A stretch of 64,000 nucleotides of DNA from CAVWCW01 sp963753615 (GTDB taxonomy: Bacteria; Pseudomonadota; Gammaproteobacteria; Chromatiales; Chromatiaceae): contig CAVWCW010000005.1 in NCBI GenBank assembly GCA_963753615.1, forward strand, positions 1 to 64,000, in the 5' to 3' direction. The position numbers and the translations under genes were made by a program. This document shows, piece by piece, positions 1-8,253 of the stretch (position 1 is the first letter of the stretch; each line of letters begins with the position of its first letter). Below the pieces are notes generated by a model. It was not told the origin of the DNA. It searched no databases and was given only the letters and a program-made list of their open reading frames with translations.

Positions 1-337
1 GCAGGGTCAGCGTCTTCCCGTCGAAGGACATCTCGACATCCGCAAACCCACCCGAACGCGTGGCATGGATCTTGTCGGGCCGATTGAGCGTGACGGCGCC
101 TGAACTTGCCAGCGCGAGTTTCTGCTCGTCCTTGGTGACGACCTCTAGAGTGGCATCGTAGTCGAATGAGAGTGCCTTCTGCGCCGCCATGTAATCGGAC
201 ATGGATTTGAGCAACCGCTTGGCATCTGCCTCATCGGCTTGCACCGCCAGGGACGTCCCCAGCATAACGATCAGGGACAGCCCCGCGACAGACAGGCTGC
301 GCAGAGATCGTTTTACTGATTTTCGTGGTGTATTCAT
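1..337 (-). CDS. DUF2092 family exported protein, N-terminal part, cut by window edge
   Basis: The reverse strand from 337 reads MNTPRKSVKRSLRSLSVAGL, then a hydrophobic core ending LAVQADEADAK, a clear signal peptide with an AxA-type cleavage site. The mature part (LLKSMSDYMAAQKALSFDYD, then a beta-rich stretch with LNRPDKIHATRSGG and FDGKTLTL) matches the start of DUF2092 predicted periplasmic proteins, a LolA/VioE-like fold. About 112 residues are present; the C-terminus lies left of the window. DUF2092 genes often sit beside DUF1254 genes in environmental proteobacteria (family knowledge), and that is the case here. Function is unknown. A role in envelope lipid or hydrophobe handling would be a guess from the fold. 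Confidence 0.8.
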   Translation of the reverse strand, partial: MNTPRKSVKRSLRSLSVAGLSLIVMLGTSLAVQADEADAKRLLKSMSDYMAAQKALSFDYDATLEVVTKDEQKLALASSGAVTLNRPDKIHATRSGGFADVEMSFDGKTLTL

Positions 338-366
338 TTAACTTCACCTGTTTGAATCGCATAAAT

Positions 367-438
367 GGGGACAGACCAGGGTTTCCGATCCGCGGTAATG
401 GTGGTCTGTCCCCTATTTTCCATGTCCCCTATTTTCCA
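367..438. repeat. Intergenic GGGGACAG inverted repeat plus direct repeat unit
   Basis: A perfect 12-base inverted repeat (GGGGACAGACCA at 367-378, TGGTCTGTCCCC at 402-413) lies between the DUF2092 and first DUF1254 genes. It is followed by a second CCCCTATTTTCC unit. The 403-438 part recurs in the same direction at 6549-6582 with small changes. GGGGACAG-type palindromes are commonly seen as scattered intergenic repeats near RAYT transposases; no transposase is present here. Confidence 0.6.
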
Positions 439-492
439 CTGAAGTGACCGTGTGGAGCGCGAACGCCCCACACGAACATTTGCTTCAGTTCA

Positions 493-1959
493 TCAATTCG
501 TCTTTTTAATCGGTGTCATCGGGAAGGTCTGGTCGAAATAGGCCTTTTCAGGACCATAAAGCCTTAGATAAACGAAGAAGGATTGACCTTTGTTGGTCTG
601 GATCCAGTTGCTTTCTTTCCCTTTTGGCGCCTTAGGCCCAAAATACAGATCTACAGAACCATCAGCATTCGTTACTAAGTCTTTGTCACGAGAGGACGTA
701 TCCGATTTCTTTTGGGCATTTCGAATAATCAATCGATTCTCAATGTCATATACCGTAACGGACCAGAAGTTGGCGGCTGGCGGTTTTGGCCCTACATTGA
801 GCACATAGCTATTACCACCCATCAATGCATTGCCATCCGCATCGTAATAGCTTCCTAGATAGGCCGAACCTTTTCCCGCAGTGCGTGACACCATGCCCGC
901 CGAGGTAGTCGTCGCTTCAAAACCATAGGAAGCCCGCTCATTGAACATTGAGTAGGTCGGCAGATCGATCTTCGGATTCATCCCTGCCATCGCATCTTCA
1001 AATCCGGAATCCTTGCCGTAGAGCGACGTGGGGAACATGTTTCTGGTCTTGTTGAACGAGATTGCCTGCGACATCGCCATGCCCACGTCGAGCGCCTGCT
1101 GCAGAATCTCTTTTTGGTCGTCCGTTGGCTTGAACGGCTTGCCTTTTTCGATACCCAGATCTTTCAGCCAGGCATAGAAGAAGCGGTCGCGGTCGGCCAT
1201 CGGCTCTCGCTGGACGTAGGCGTCCACCAACCCCCAGAACCCCATGTCGCGCGGCTGGGTGTTGAGCGCGACTTCGTCGCCTGGCTTGGGCTCGTATTTG
1301 ACGAACCGGGTTTTCGGTGGGTTGGCGGCGTCCGAGAGCTTGTAGGCCTGCACCGCCGTCCTGAGTTTCGTGGCCTCGTCCCCAGTGCCCAAGGCGCGGT
1401 AGAAGTAGAGCACACGGAAGGTGTCGGACTGAACGATTGTGCCATCGAAGTCCTTCGGGTGATCCTGTCCCGGCCCCACCAGCAACAGTTTGCCCGGCTC
1501 GCCGTCGATCTCGTGGATGGGTTGCATCCAGGCATTGTCGACCACGCCATAGATCGCCCCGGGCGGGAGGTCCACCACCACCGGACCGGTCTTCGACAGA
1601 TCCGAGAACGCAATGGTGTAGGGGGTCGTGATGTTGGCGGTCATAAAAGGATAGACGCCGTCGTAGCCATCATAGAGGCCGAAGAAGATCTCGTCCTCGG
1701 AAGCCTTCAAGTTGCTGAGCAGGGCCGGATACAACTGTTCGAAATTCATCATCGGCATCGCCCAGGTCACCAGCTGGGTGGCGCGCTGCAGAAGAATCCG
1801 ACGGTGCAGAAACTCCGCCGTCTTTTTGGTGATGGTCTGATCCTGGTATTCGAGCTTGCCCAGATAGGATTCCTGGAACTTGTCGGCCTGGACTGGTACC
1901 GCGATGGCAGCTGAGAGCAGACCACCCACGGCAAGCGCAATGAGTGTTTTAGGTTGCAT
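493..1959 (-). CDS. DUF1254/DUF1214 exported protein, copy 1
   Basis: A 488-residue protein starting at the ATG at 1959 (MQPKTLIALAVGG). A GAGGAA ribosome site lies just upstream; a GTG three codons earlier would sit almost on top of that site. The signal peptide ends VPVQA-D. Residues about 60-190 form DUF1254 (LYPALLSNLKASEDEIFFGL, GPVVVDLPPGAIYGVVDNAW). The C-terminal part is DUF1214 (NFWSVTVYDIENRLII, NADGSVDLYFGPKAPKGKES, WIQT, YLRLYGP). It is the most divergent of the local copies: it ends PMTPIKKTN rather than the RPSEIELV tail shared by the others. The family is periplasmic or secreted and has no established biochemical function. Usual full length. Confidence 0.88.
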   Translation of the reverse strand: MQPKTLIALAVGGLLSAAIAVPVQADKFQESYLGKLEYQDQTITKKTAEFLHRRILLQRATQLVTWAMPMMNFEQLYPALLSNLKASEDEIFFGLYDGYDGVYPFMTANITTPYTIAFSDLSKTGPVVVDLPPGAIYGVVDNAWMQPIHEIDGEPGKLLLVGPGQDHPKDFDGTIVQSDTFRVLYFYRALGTGDEATKLRTAVQAYKLSDAANPPKTRFVKYEPKPGDEVALNTQPRDMGFWGLVDAYVQREPMADRDRFFYAWLKDLGIEKGKPFKPTDDQKEILQQALDVGMAMSQAISFNKTRNMFPTSLYGKDSGFEDAMAGMNPKIDLPTYSMFNERASYGFEATTTSAGMVSRTAGKGSAYLGSYYDADGNALMGGNSYVLNVGPKPPAANFWSVTVYDIENRLIIRNAQKKSDTSSRDKDLVTNADGSVDLYFGPKAPKGKESNWIQTNKGQSFFVYLRLYGPEKAYFDQTFPMTPIKKTN

Positions 1960-2051
1960 ATGGATCACTTTCCTCTATTCGGGTAATTACTATGCCCTGC
2001 CATGGAGCGCGGACCACACGGGCACCCGCACTCCAGGCGCAGCCGTTCTCT

Positions 2052-3580
2052 CTACTCGACCAACTCGATCTCACTCGGACGCCAGGTCTTGTCGATCCAG
2101 GGTTGGAGCGGCCCGTAGGCGCGCAGGATGATGAACCAGCTCTTGCCCGGAGATACTCTGGATCCAGTTGCTCTCCATCCCCTCGGGCGCCTTCGGTGCG
2201 AAGTAGATATCGACCGACCCGTCCGCGTTCTTCTTCAGGCCCTCGGCGCGGCTGTTGATGCCGGCGAACTGCTGATCGGTCTGAAGCATGCAGCGCGTCT
2301 GGGTGTCGTAGATGGTCACTGACCAGTTGTCCTTGACCGGCACATTGGGCGGAAGGTGCAGCTTGTAGGTCTTGGCGCCGTCCAGGGTCTGATGCTTGCC
2401 GTCCAGACCGGCGATGGCATAGTCCGAACCGGCCCCGGGCTTGGTCAGGGCCATGGCGGGGGTCACGGCGATGGCGTTGAAGTGCATCCACAGGCGCGAA
2501 TCCATGCGGCGGATGCCGTCGGTGATGAAGTTGGTCTGCTTGTCGGCGAAGGCCATGACCCATTCGCTGTCTGGTCCGTAGATGCGCTGGCCGGGATCGC
2601 GGGGGAAGACGGTGTTGGCGCGGGCATAGCCGCTGGCGATGGCTGCCGCGTCGGTGAGGATCTTCTTCATGCGCTCGTCCGGCGCGAAGGGCTTGCCCTT
2701 GACGATGCCGATGGCCGCCATCAGCCCCCGGTTCTCGGGATCGATGAATTCGATCGGCTCCTCCTGGACCAGGGTATCGAGCTGCTCGTAGAAGCTGAAA
2801 TCGCTGGGCGGCACCGTGTTGTAGCCGTCCTTGCCGGACATGTTGATGAACTCCATCTTCGGCGGATTGTCCTTCTGCGCCAGCGGGTAGACCTTCAGCT
2901 TGGCCTTGATACTGTCGGCCGCCTCCTTGACGCTGCCGCGGACATAGCCGCGCATCATGTTCCAGACGCCATAGGTGTCTGACTTGACCACGTAGTAGCC
3001 CTCAGGCACCTCACCTTCGTATCCCGGCGGCAGCACCAGATATTTGCCCCCCTTGCCCTTGTCAGGGCCGGCCGCGCCCATGTCGCCGAGGTAGCGCATG
3101 TACATGTTGTCGAGGATACCCAACACATCCGCGGGCAGCTCGATGACGGTGGGGCCGTCCTTTTTCAGGTCGAGAAAGCCCCAGGTATAGAGCGAGGTGT
3201 TGTTGCCGGTCAGCACCAACGATTTGGAATCCATCAGCTCCTCCCAGATGAGGATCTGATTGCTCTCCTTGGCGCCGATATCCCTCTGCCCCTGGCGCAG
3301 TTGGTAACTGGAGACCGCCGGGATCATGTCGATGAAGACCTGCACCGCGCGGGCGCGGTCGACATAGTCATTGAGGGTATCGACCGTCTGCTTTCGTCGG
3401 CACACCGTCGAAGTATTCGAGCTTGCCGATGGATGTCTCGACCTCGGCGGGCGTGGTGATCGACTCCGGGATCGGAGTGGTCATTTTCATCTGGGGTGCT
3501 TCTGCCCAGGCGCTAGTCATGAGGCTGGACCCCATCAGTCCCGCCAGGGCCAAAGTAGGGAGCGATTTCACTCGGATCAT
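2052..3580 (-). pseudogene. DUF1254/DUF1214 exported protein, copy 2, two +1 frameshifts
   Basis: The start is ATG 3580, directly preceded by GGAGGAATCT, an excellent ribosome site. The N-terminus (MIRVKSLPTLALAGLMG, signal peptide ending AWAEA, then PQMKMTTPIPESITTPAEVE and SIGKLEYFDGVPTK) then runs out of frame near 3391-3396. Dropping one base restores QTVDTLNDYVDRARAV. A second extra base near 2142 breaks WIQSISGQ-SWFIILRAYGP; the restored frame ends TWRPSEIELVE at 2052. Repaired length would be 508 residues, closely matching the intact copies at 6642 and 8254. Codon use between the lesions is fully coding. Either the gene decayed very recently or these are base-calling errors. Confidence 0.85.
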
Positions 3581-3766
3581 AGATTCCTCCGTTTCTGGGC
3601 ATTGCGCAGAGGGCGTGACTTCGCCACGCGTCCCTGCGGACTTCAACTGCTTGAACGACAACTGCGTCAGCGTCCAAGTTCAGGTAACTGCAGGGTGGAC
3701 AAGCGAAGCACATCCACCCAATCGATGCTCGTGAGACACAGGCGCAGCTCTACTAGGTCGCCTAGG

Positions 3767-4240
3767 CTACGACTTTTTTGCGGATCCGAGACCGCGCGCT
3801 ACAGCGCCCAGCAGCGGTCCGATAGCGCCGGGCAATAGCGCGTCGACGGGGTTGCGAACGAACCTGCGGACATCGTCCTTGAGGGTTACAAGCTGATCTT
3901 GGGCCTGGGCGACTTCCTCCTCGATATCCGCAATGGCCATCGTGCGCATCTCCCTGACCATCTCGATTTCAGGGGCAGGTTTCAGCGAGCGGGCATACGC
4001 TACCAACAGGGCCGCCAGCACGAGATCCGTGCCTCCGACTCCCAACGCGGCCAGCGCCTGCCCCCAGTACGGCACCAGCGCAAAGAAGCCCGCGAGACTG
4101 AGCATGACGAGACCGAAAACCGCCACCAGCCCAGCCAAAGCCCTGGCCTGGATCTGTTGGGTCGCCAGCCGGATCTCGTTCTGCCTGAGGAGGCGCTCCG
4201 ATCGCCAGAGCACCTTGATGCTGTGTGCGAAACGTTCCAT
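3767..4240 (-). CDS. Holin-X/YqjE-like small membrane protein
   Basis: A 157-residue protein whose start at 4240 is preceded by AGGAGGATCT, a near-perfect ribosome site. An amphipathic N-terminal helix (MERFAHSIKVLWRSERLLRQ) is followed by two transmembrane helices (about 35-55 and 63-85), then a charged helix (EMVREMRTMAIADIEEEVAQ) and the tail DALLPGAIGPLLGAVARGLG. This is the architecture of proteins annotated phage holin family/Holin-X or YqjE. In bacteria these are usually chromosomal envelope proteins found beside YqjD/DUF883 genes, as here; no phage gene is nearby. It begins 8 bases after the DUF883-like gene, so the two are probably co-transcribed. Confidence 0.7.
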   Translation of the reverse strand: MERFAHSIKVLWRSERLLRQNEIRLATQQIQARALAGLVAVFGLVMLSLAGFFALVPYWGQALAALGVGGTDLVLAALLVAYARSLKPAPEIEMVREMRTMAIADIEEEVAQAQDQLVTLKDDVRRFVRNPVDALLPGAIGPLLGAVARGLGSAKKS

Positions 4241-4248
4241 AGATCCTC

Positions 4249-4695
4249 CTATCTGCGAGAGAAAAGCTGGCCAATGACGATGCCGATGGTGAACGCAGCC
4301 AACAAAGCGACCGCCGGGCGCTCCCTCGCGGCTTCTTCCAACTCCCTAACGATACTTTCAATTTGGGCAGCAAGATCACCAATACCTTCGTCCGTTTCGG
4401 GCGACGAGGCTTCCTCCGTCGCCTCCTGCGTCGATGGCTTGGTTAGATCCCCCTCTTCTAAAGTCCCTGATTTCTTCCCGGCCATCGAACGGGGACTCCC
4501 GCGCTTGGCCGAGGGCTGCGCCGTATCCCTCTGCGCAGGCGCAGGCGCTTCTCCGACCGGCGCTTCCGCCTTCTTCGACGGCTGTCCTGCGACGGATGCA
4601 CCCGCTGCGCGGGAACGCTTGTGTTCCCCCCGCAGCTCTGCGGCCTTGCGCCCCAGGGCTTTCAATTCATCAATGTCACTCTGCGATTTGGTCAT
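4249..4695 (-). CDS. YqjD/ElaB/DUF883-like membrane-anchored protein
   Basis: A 148-residue protein (MTKSQSDIDELKALGRKAAE...). It has a long, low-complexity Lys/Ala/Glu/Pro middle, a helix (IGDLAAQIESIVRELEEAAR) and one C-terminal transmembrane helix (PAVALLAAFTIGIVIGQLFS) ending in RR. That tail is the hallmark of YqjD/ElaB/DUF883 proteins, which in E. coli are inner-membrane anchored and bind stationary-phase ribosomes. The linker is longer and richer in proline than usual. ATG 4695 overlaps the end of the upstream permease gene by 20 bases; a start at 4746 would overlap more and lacks support. Confidence 0.75.
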   Translation of the reverse strand: MTKSQSDIDELKALGRKAAELRGEHKRSRAAGASVAGQPSKKAEAPVGEAPAPAQRDTAQPSAKRGSPRSMAGKKSGTLEEGDLTKPSTQEATEEASSPETDEGIGDLAAQIESIVRELEEAARERPAVALLAAFTIGIVIGQLFSRR

Positions 4696-5843
4696 GGGAG
4701 CAGCCTTCGTGTTGAGGAGTAGCAGTGATCTGACCGGTTGGTTCATCGGACGATGGATCTCCGAGCGGCCGGTCCGGACTCAGCCAGTCCGCGAAGACTC
4801 GGCTGTAGATCGCCAAAACGGTCATAAACAGGGCGGCGAGTATCGGCCCGAGCACGAGGCCGGACGCGCCGAACAACGTCAGCCCGCCGAGTGTGCTGAG
4901 CAGGATCAACAGATCGGGCATTTCCGTGTCCCTGCCCACGAGCTGGGGTCTGAGGAAATTGTCGATGGTCCCTACAACGCCCGCCGACCAGACGAGCAAC
5001 CCGACCCCGGCCAGCATCTGGCCGGACATCAGCAGGTAGACCACCGCCGGGACCCACACGAGGGCCGTGCCGATGCCGGGCAGGATCGACAGGACCACCA
5101 TGACAGCACCCCAAAACACGGCCGCATCGATGCCCGCAACGGCGAAGCCGACTCCGCCCAGCGCGCCCTGAAGGATCCCGATAATGAAGGTGCCTTTGAC
5201 CGTCGCGCGGCTGACCGATAGCCCAACCTCCAGCATCCTGTCCTTGTCGGCTTCGGGCAGTGGGGCATAACCCATGATGCGGTCGATCAACACCCGTCCG
5301 CTGATGAGGAATACGAACATCGCGTACAGCATGACGAACAGCTGCAAAAAGAAGGAGAACGTGCCTTGTGACAACCGGGCCAAGCCGCTGCCGAGGTACA
5401 CGCCGATCTGCCCTGCAATCTCACCGAGCTTCGCCATGATGGTCGTCACGATAGGGCGCGAGTTCGTCAGCGAACGGTACCCAGCTCGGCAATGAATGTT
5501 CGCCCTTCGCAGGTTCGCTGAGTTGCTGTTCGAGCCACGGCTTGACCGCTTCGGCGACGCCAGCGGCTTGGTCCGCGACCAGGCCAAGCAGGGTGATCAA
5601 GGGTAAGACCAACGCAACCAGCACGATCACGAGGGCCAATAACGACGCGAGGGTACTGCGCCCGCCCAGCTTCTCCCGGAGCCACAGATACAGGGGATGA
5701 ACAATCCCGCTGAAAACCGCGGCGAGAAGCAGGGCCTCGAAAAAGTCGCCGATCATCGCGAGGAACGCGACCGCGTAAGCGATCGTCATCGCCAGCACGA
5801 AACCCTTGCGAAATCGTTCCCCGGAATTGAATGCCGTATGCAT
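4676..5843 (-). pseudogene. AI-2E family transporter (PerM-like), one +1 frameshift
   Basis: The start is ATG 5843 (MHTAFNSGERFRKGFVLAMT) with GGAGAG seven bases upstream. The first frame has hydrophobic helices AYAVAFLAMIGDFFEALLLA and STLASLLALVIVLVALVLPL, then WVPFADELAPYRD. Near 5441-5446 one extra base shifts the frame. The continuation, TIMAKLGEIAGQIGVYLGSG, then SFFLQLFVMLYAMFVFLISG and the family signature region AVFWGAVMVVLSILPGIGTALVWVPA, is in the next frame. Repaired length of about 388 residues is normal for AI-2E/PerM permeases (eight helices). Substrates in this family are mostly unproven despite the AI-2 name. It heads a three-gene unit with the DUF883-like and holin-like genes. 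Confidence 0.82.
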
Positions 5844-6080
5844 TTTAGGCTCTCCGAAGCCGCAGGCAGTACCCGCCAAGTTCGACATGGATCATTGGAT
5901 GTTCAACTGGCCCATCCTGTTTAGCAGGCGGGGGTTGATCGAGTCCGCGCGGGCATTGCCTGCGATTGATGGCCAACGGCATTCTCGGCTGCGGTCTTTC
6001 GATGATTACACCCCAATGATTTACTTTCAGATCGAGAACCCGGGGCCGACCAGCGTTCGCTGTCGGACCCGTCGTCCTCC

Positions 6081-6097
6081 GGTTTCTGCCGGAAACC
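6081..6097. terminator. Possible weak hairpin after coiled-coil gene
   Basis: A short palindrome (GGTTTC-TGCCG-GAAACC) begins a few bases past the stop of the minus-strand coiled-coil gene. It has no T-run on either side, so it is at most a weak or Rho-assisted 3' end. Confidence 0.25.
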
Positions 6098-6099
6098 GC

Positions 6100-6411
6100 T
6101 TAGGTCTTATCGGTATCTGAGAAATGCTCCTTTGCCTTCTCAAATGCCTGCTGCATGGTTTTCATGGATGCGCTCAAGCCTTGCTCGATCTCACTCCGCG
6201 CGCCTTCCGAGGCGGTATCGAGCTGCTTCAATTGTTGCTTGGCCGCACTCAACTCCTGCTCAAGCCGATCGAGGTGTGGCTGCATCTTCTCCTGAACTTC
6301 CTTCGCACCCAAGTGCAACTGCACCTTGGCCTCGTCGAATCTGGTCGCCCACTGCGCTATCTCTTCATTCATCTGTTGAGCCAGCTTCGTCTGATCAGTC
6401 TGCTTGTCCAT
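6100..6411 (-). CDS. Small coiled-coil protein
   Basis: A 103-residue, highly charged protein starting at ATG 6411 with GAGGAA upstream. It is almost all helix with heptad spacing (MNEEIAQWATRFDEAKVQLH, VQEKMQPHLDRLEQELSAAK, LDTASEGARSEIEQGLSASM, MQQAFEKAKEHFSDTDKT). There is no signal peptide and no membrane segment. Similar uncharacterised proteins occur beside DUF883 and holin-X genes in environmental Gammaproteobacteria (recalled association, not verified). It is separated from the permease gene by about 256 bases. I assign no function. Confidence 0.65.
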   Translation of the reverse strand: MDKQTDQTKLAQQMNEEIAQWATRFDEAKVQLHLGAKEVQEKMQPHLDRLEQELSAAKQQLKQLDTASEGARSEIEQGLSASMKTMQQAFEKAKEHFSDTDKT

Positions 6412-6548
6412 CACGGGTTCCTCTGTTTGAAGTCGAAAGAACAATTTCTCCGACTCTTGAATTAGGGTTGACAGGCCCTTACCAGCCACTGCTCTGATCC
6501 GGTTGGCCTCCTTGTCCTTCTAGGGATGTGGATCTTTGGAGTAATAAA

Positions 6549-6582
6549 GGTCTGTCCACTGTTCACATGTCCCCTATTTCCA
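6549..6582. repeat. Second copy of the GGTCTGTCC...CCCCTATTT repeat
   Basis: It shares GGTCTGTCC, ATGTCCCCTATTT and CCA with the unit at 403-438, in the same orientation. The two copies bracket the first half of the DUF1254 island. Confidence 0.6.
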
Positions 6583-6641
6583 TTCTTTAGTGTTTGTCCC
6601 GGCGGCCGAGAGGCCGGCCGCCAGGCACTTACCACGAGGTG

Positions 6642-8174
6642 CTACTCGACCAGCTCGATCTCACCCGGGCGCCAGGTCTGCTTGATCCAGGCTTCTTCCG
6701 GACCGTACATGCGCAAGGCGATAAACCAGCTCTTGCCGGGAACGGTCTGCAGCCAGTTTTTCTCTTGGCCGGCAGGCGCTTGGGGCGCGAAGTAGATGTC
6801 ATACGAACCGTCGGCATTCTTCTTGAAGCCTTCGTTTTGGCTGCCGAGCGTCGGGAATTGCTGATCGGTCTGGAGCTGAGAACGAGTCTGGGTGTCGTAC
6901 ATCGTCACAGCCCAAAAATCTTTTGCTGGCGGGTTTGGTGGTAGATGCAGCTTATAGGTTTTCGAACCGTCCAGAATTTGCTTTTTAGAGTCAACCGCTG
7001 CCATTGCATAGTCCGACCCCTTACCTGGGATAGTCACCGCCATGGCGGGCGAGACGACGATATAGCCGAAGTGGAAAAAAACGCGTGCATCCAGGTTATA
7101 GGCACCATCCTTCTCAAACGTGGTGTTCTTGTTGCCGTACGCCATCACCCAGGCACTTTTTTCACCGTAGATCAAGTTGCCCCCCGGCGGACGCGGGAAG
7201 TAGCTGACTGCACGGGCGGCGGCGTTGCCGATGGCGGCGGCATCGGTCAGGAGTTTCTTCATTCTTGCATCAGGCTTGAACGGCTTGCCTTTCTCTATAC
7301 CGATAGCGGTCATCATTCCCTTGGCCTCGGGGCCGAGGTAGTCATCCGGTTCACCCTGAATGAGATCATGCAGCTTCTCGAAGAAGCTGTAATCGTTGGG
7401 CAGGACCGTGTTCATCTCCTTACCCGAAACATTGATGAACTCCGTTTTCGGTGGGTTGTCCTTGCTGGCCAGCGGGTACACCTTCAGGTGGTTACGAATA
7501 TTGGCGGAAGCGGCCGGAATCGCCTTGTCGAGTGGCAGTTTCTTGTCCAGGTAACCGCGCGTGAACACCCAAAGGCCGTTGGTTTTCGAGGGCACTGCAA
7601 AATAGCCCTTCGGCACCTCGCCCTTGTAACCCGGCGGCAACACCAGGTACTTCCCGCCCTTGCCCTTATCGGGGCCGGCAACGCCCAGGTCAGTCATGTA
7701 GCGGAAGGCCATGTCGTCGAGGACGCCCAGCATGCCGAGCGGGAGATCGATAACTGTGGGACCGTCCTTCGCCAGATCGAGAAAACCCACCGCGTACATG
7801 GTCGAGGTATTTCCCGTCAGCAAAATGGTTGTGGAATCCATCAAGCTATCCCATATGCATATTTGATTGCTGGTAGCACACCCAGCCTCTGCCTGACCTT
7901 CACGCAGCATGTACATGGACAACATGGGTATGGAATTCATGAAGACATTCACCGCCCGCGAACGGTCGAGATAGTCATACACGGTCTCGACTGTTTTCGC
8001 GCTCGGTACGCCGTCGAAGTATTCGAGCGTGCCGATGGAGCTTTCCTGCTTGGCCGGGGCCGTCACCGATGCCGGGATCTCGGTGGTCATTTTCATCTTT
8101 GGTGGCTGCGCGGCAGTAACACCTGCTGCCAGCAATGTGGCTGTGGCCAGCATCGTTGAATATTTTCGATTCAT
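6642..8174 (-). CDS. DUF1254/DUF1214 exported protein, copy 3
   Basis: An intact 510-residue copy; AGGAG lies eight bases before ATG 8174. The signal peptide is MNRKYSTMLATATLLAAGVT-AAQ. It begins PPKMKMTTEIPASVTAPAKQ and SIGTLEYFDGVPS, shared with copies 2 and 4. The DUF1254 part includes ICIWDSLMDSTTILLTGNTS and DGPTVIDLPLGMLGVLDDMA, with a glycine-rich DKGKGGKYLVLPPGYKGEVP. The DUF1214 part has FWAVTMYDTQTRSQLQTDQQ and NADGSYDIYFAPQAPAGQEK, and the tail is TWRPGEIELVE. It closely resembles copy 2 and can serve as the template for repairing that gene. Extracytoplasmic; function unknown. Confidence 0.9.
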   Translation of the reverse strand: MNRKYSTMLATATLLAAGVTAAQPPKMKMTTEIPASVTAPAKQESSIGTLEYFDGVPSAKTVETVYDYLDRSRAVNVFMNSIPMLSMYMLREGQAEAGCATSNQICIWDSLMDSTTILLTGNTSTMYAVGFLDLAKDGPTVIDLPLGMLGVLDDMAFRYMTDLGVAGPDKGKGGKYLVLPPGYKGEVPKGYFAVPSKTNGLWVFTRGYLDKKLPLDKAIPAASANIRNHLKVYPLASKDNPPKTEFINVSGKEMNTVLPNDYSFFEKLHDLIQGEPDDYLGPEAKGMMTAIGIEKGKPFKPDARMKKLLTDAAAIGNAAARAVSYFPRPPGGNLIYGEKSAWVMAYGNKNTTFEKDGAYNLDARVFFHFGYIVVSPAMAVTIPGKGSDYAMAAVDSKKQILDGSKTYKLHLPPNPPAKDFWAVTMYDTQTRSQLQTDQQFPTLGSQNEGFKKNADGSYDIYFAPQAPAGQEKNWLQTVPGKSWFIALRMYGPEEAWIKQTWRPGEIELVE

Positions 8175-8253
8175 CTCTCAATCTCCTGAATACGTTCGCT
8201 GCACAGGCACCGACCTGTTTATTTGCCGGTGCCTGTGGATCTCAGCAGTTCGT

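Noticed and set aside
3767..4240. Prophage signature from the holin-like annotation
   Set aside because: Holin-X/YqjE-like proteins are chromosomal envelope proteins; no lysin, capsid, integrase or attachment site nearby.
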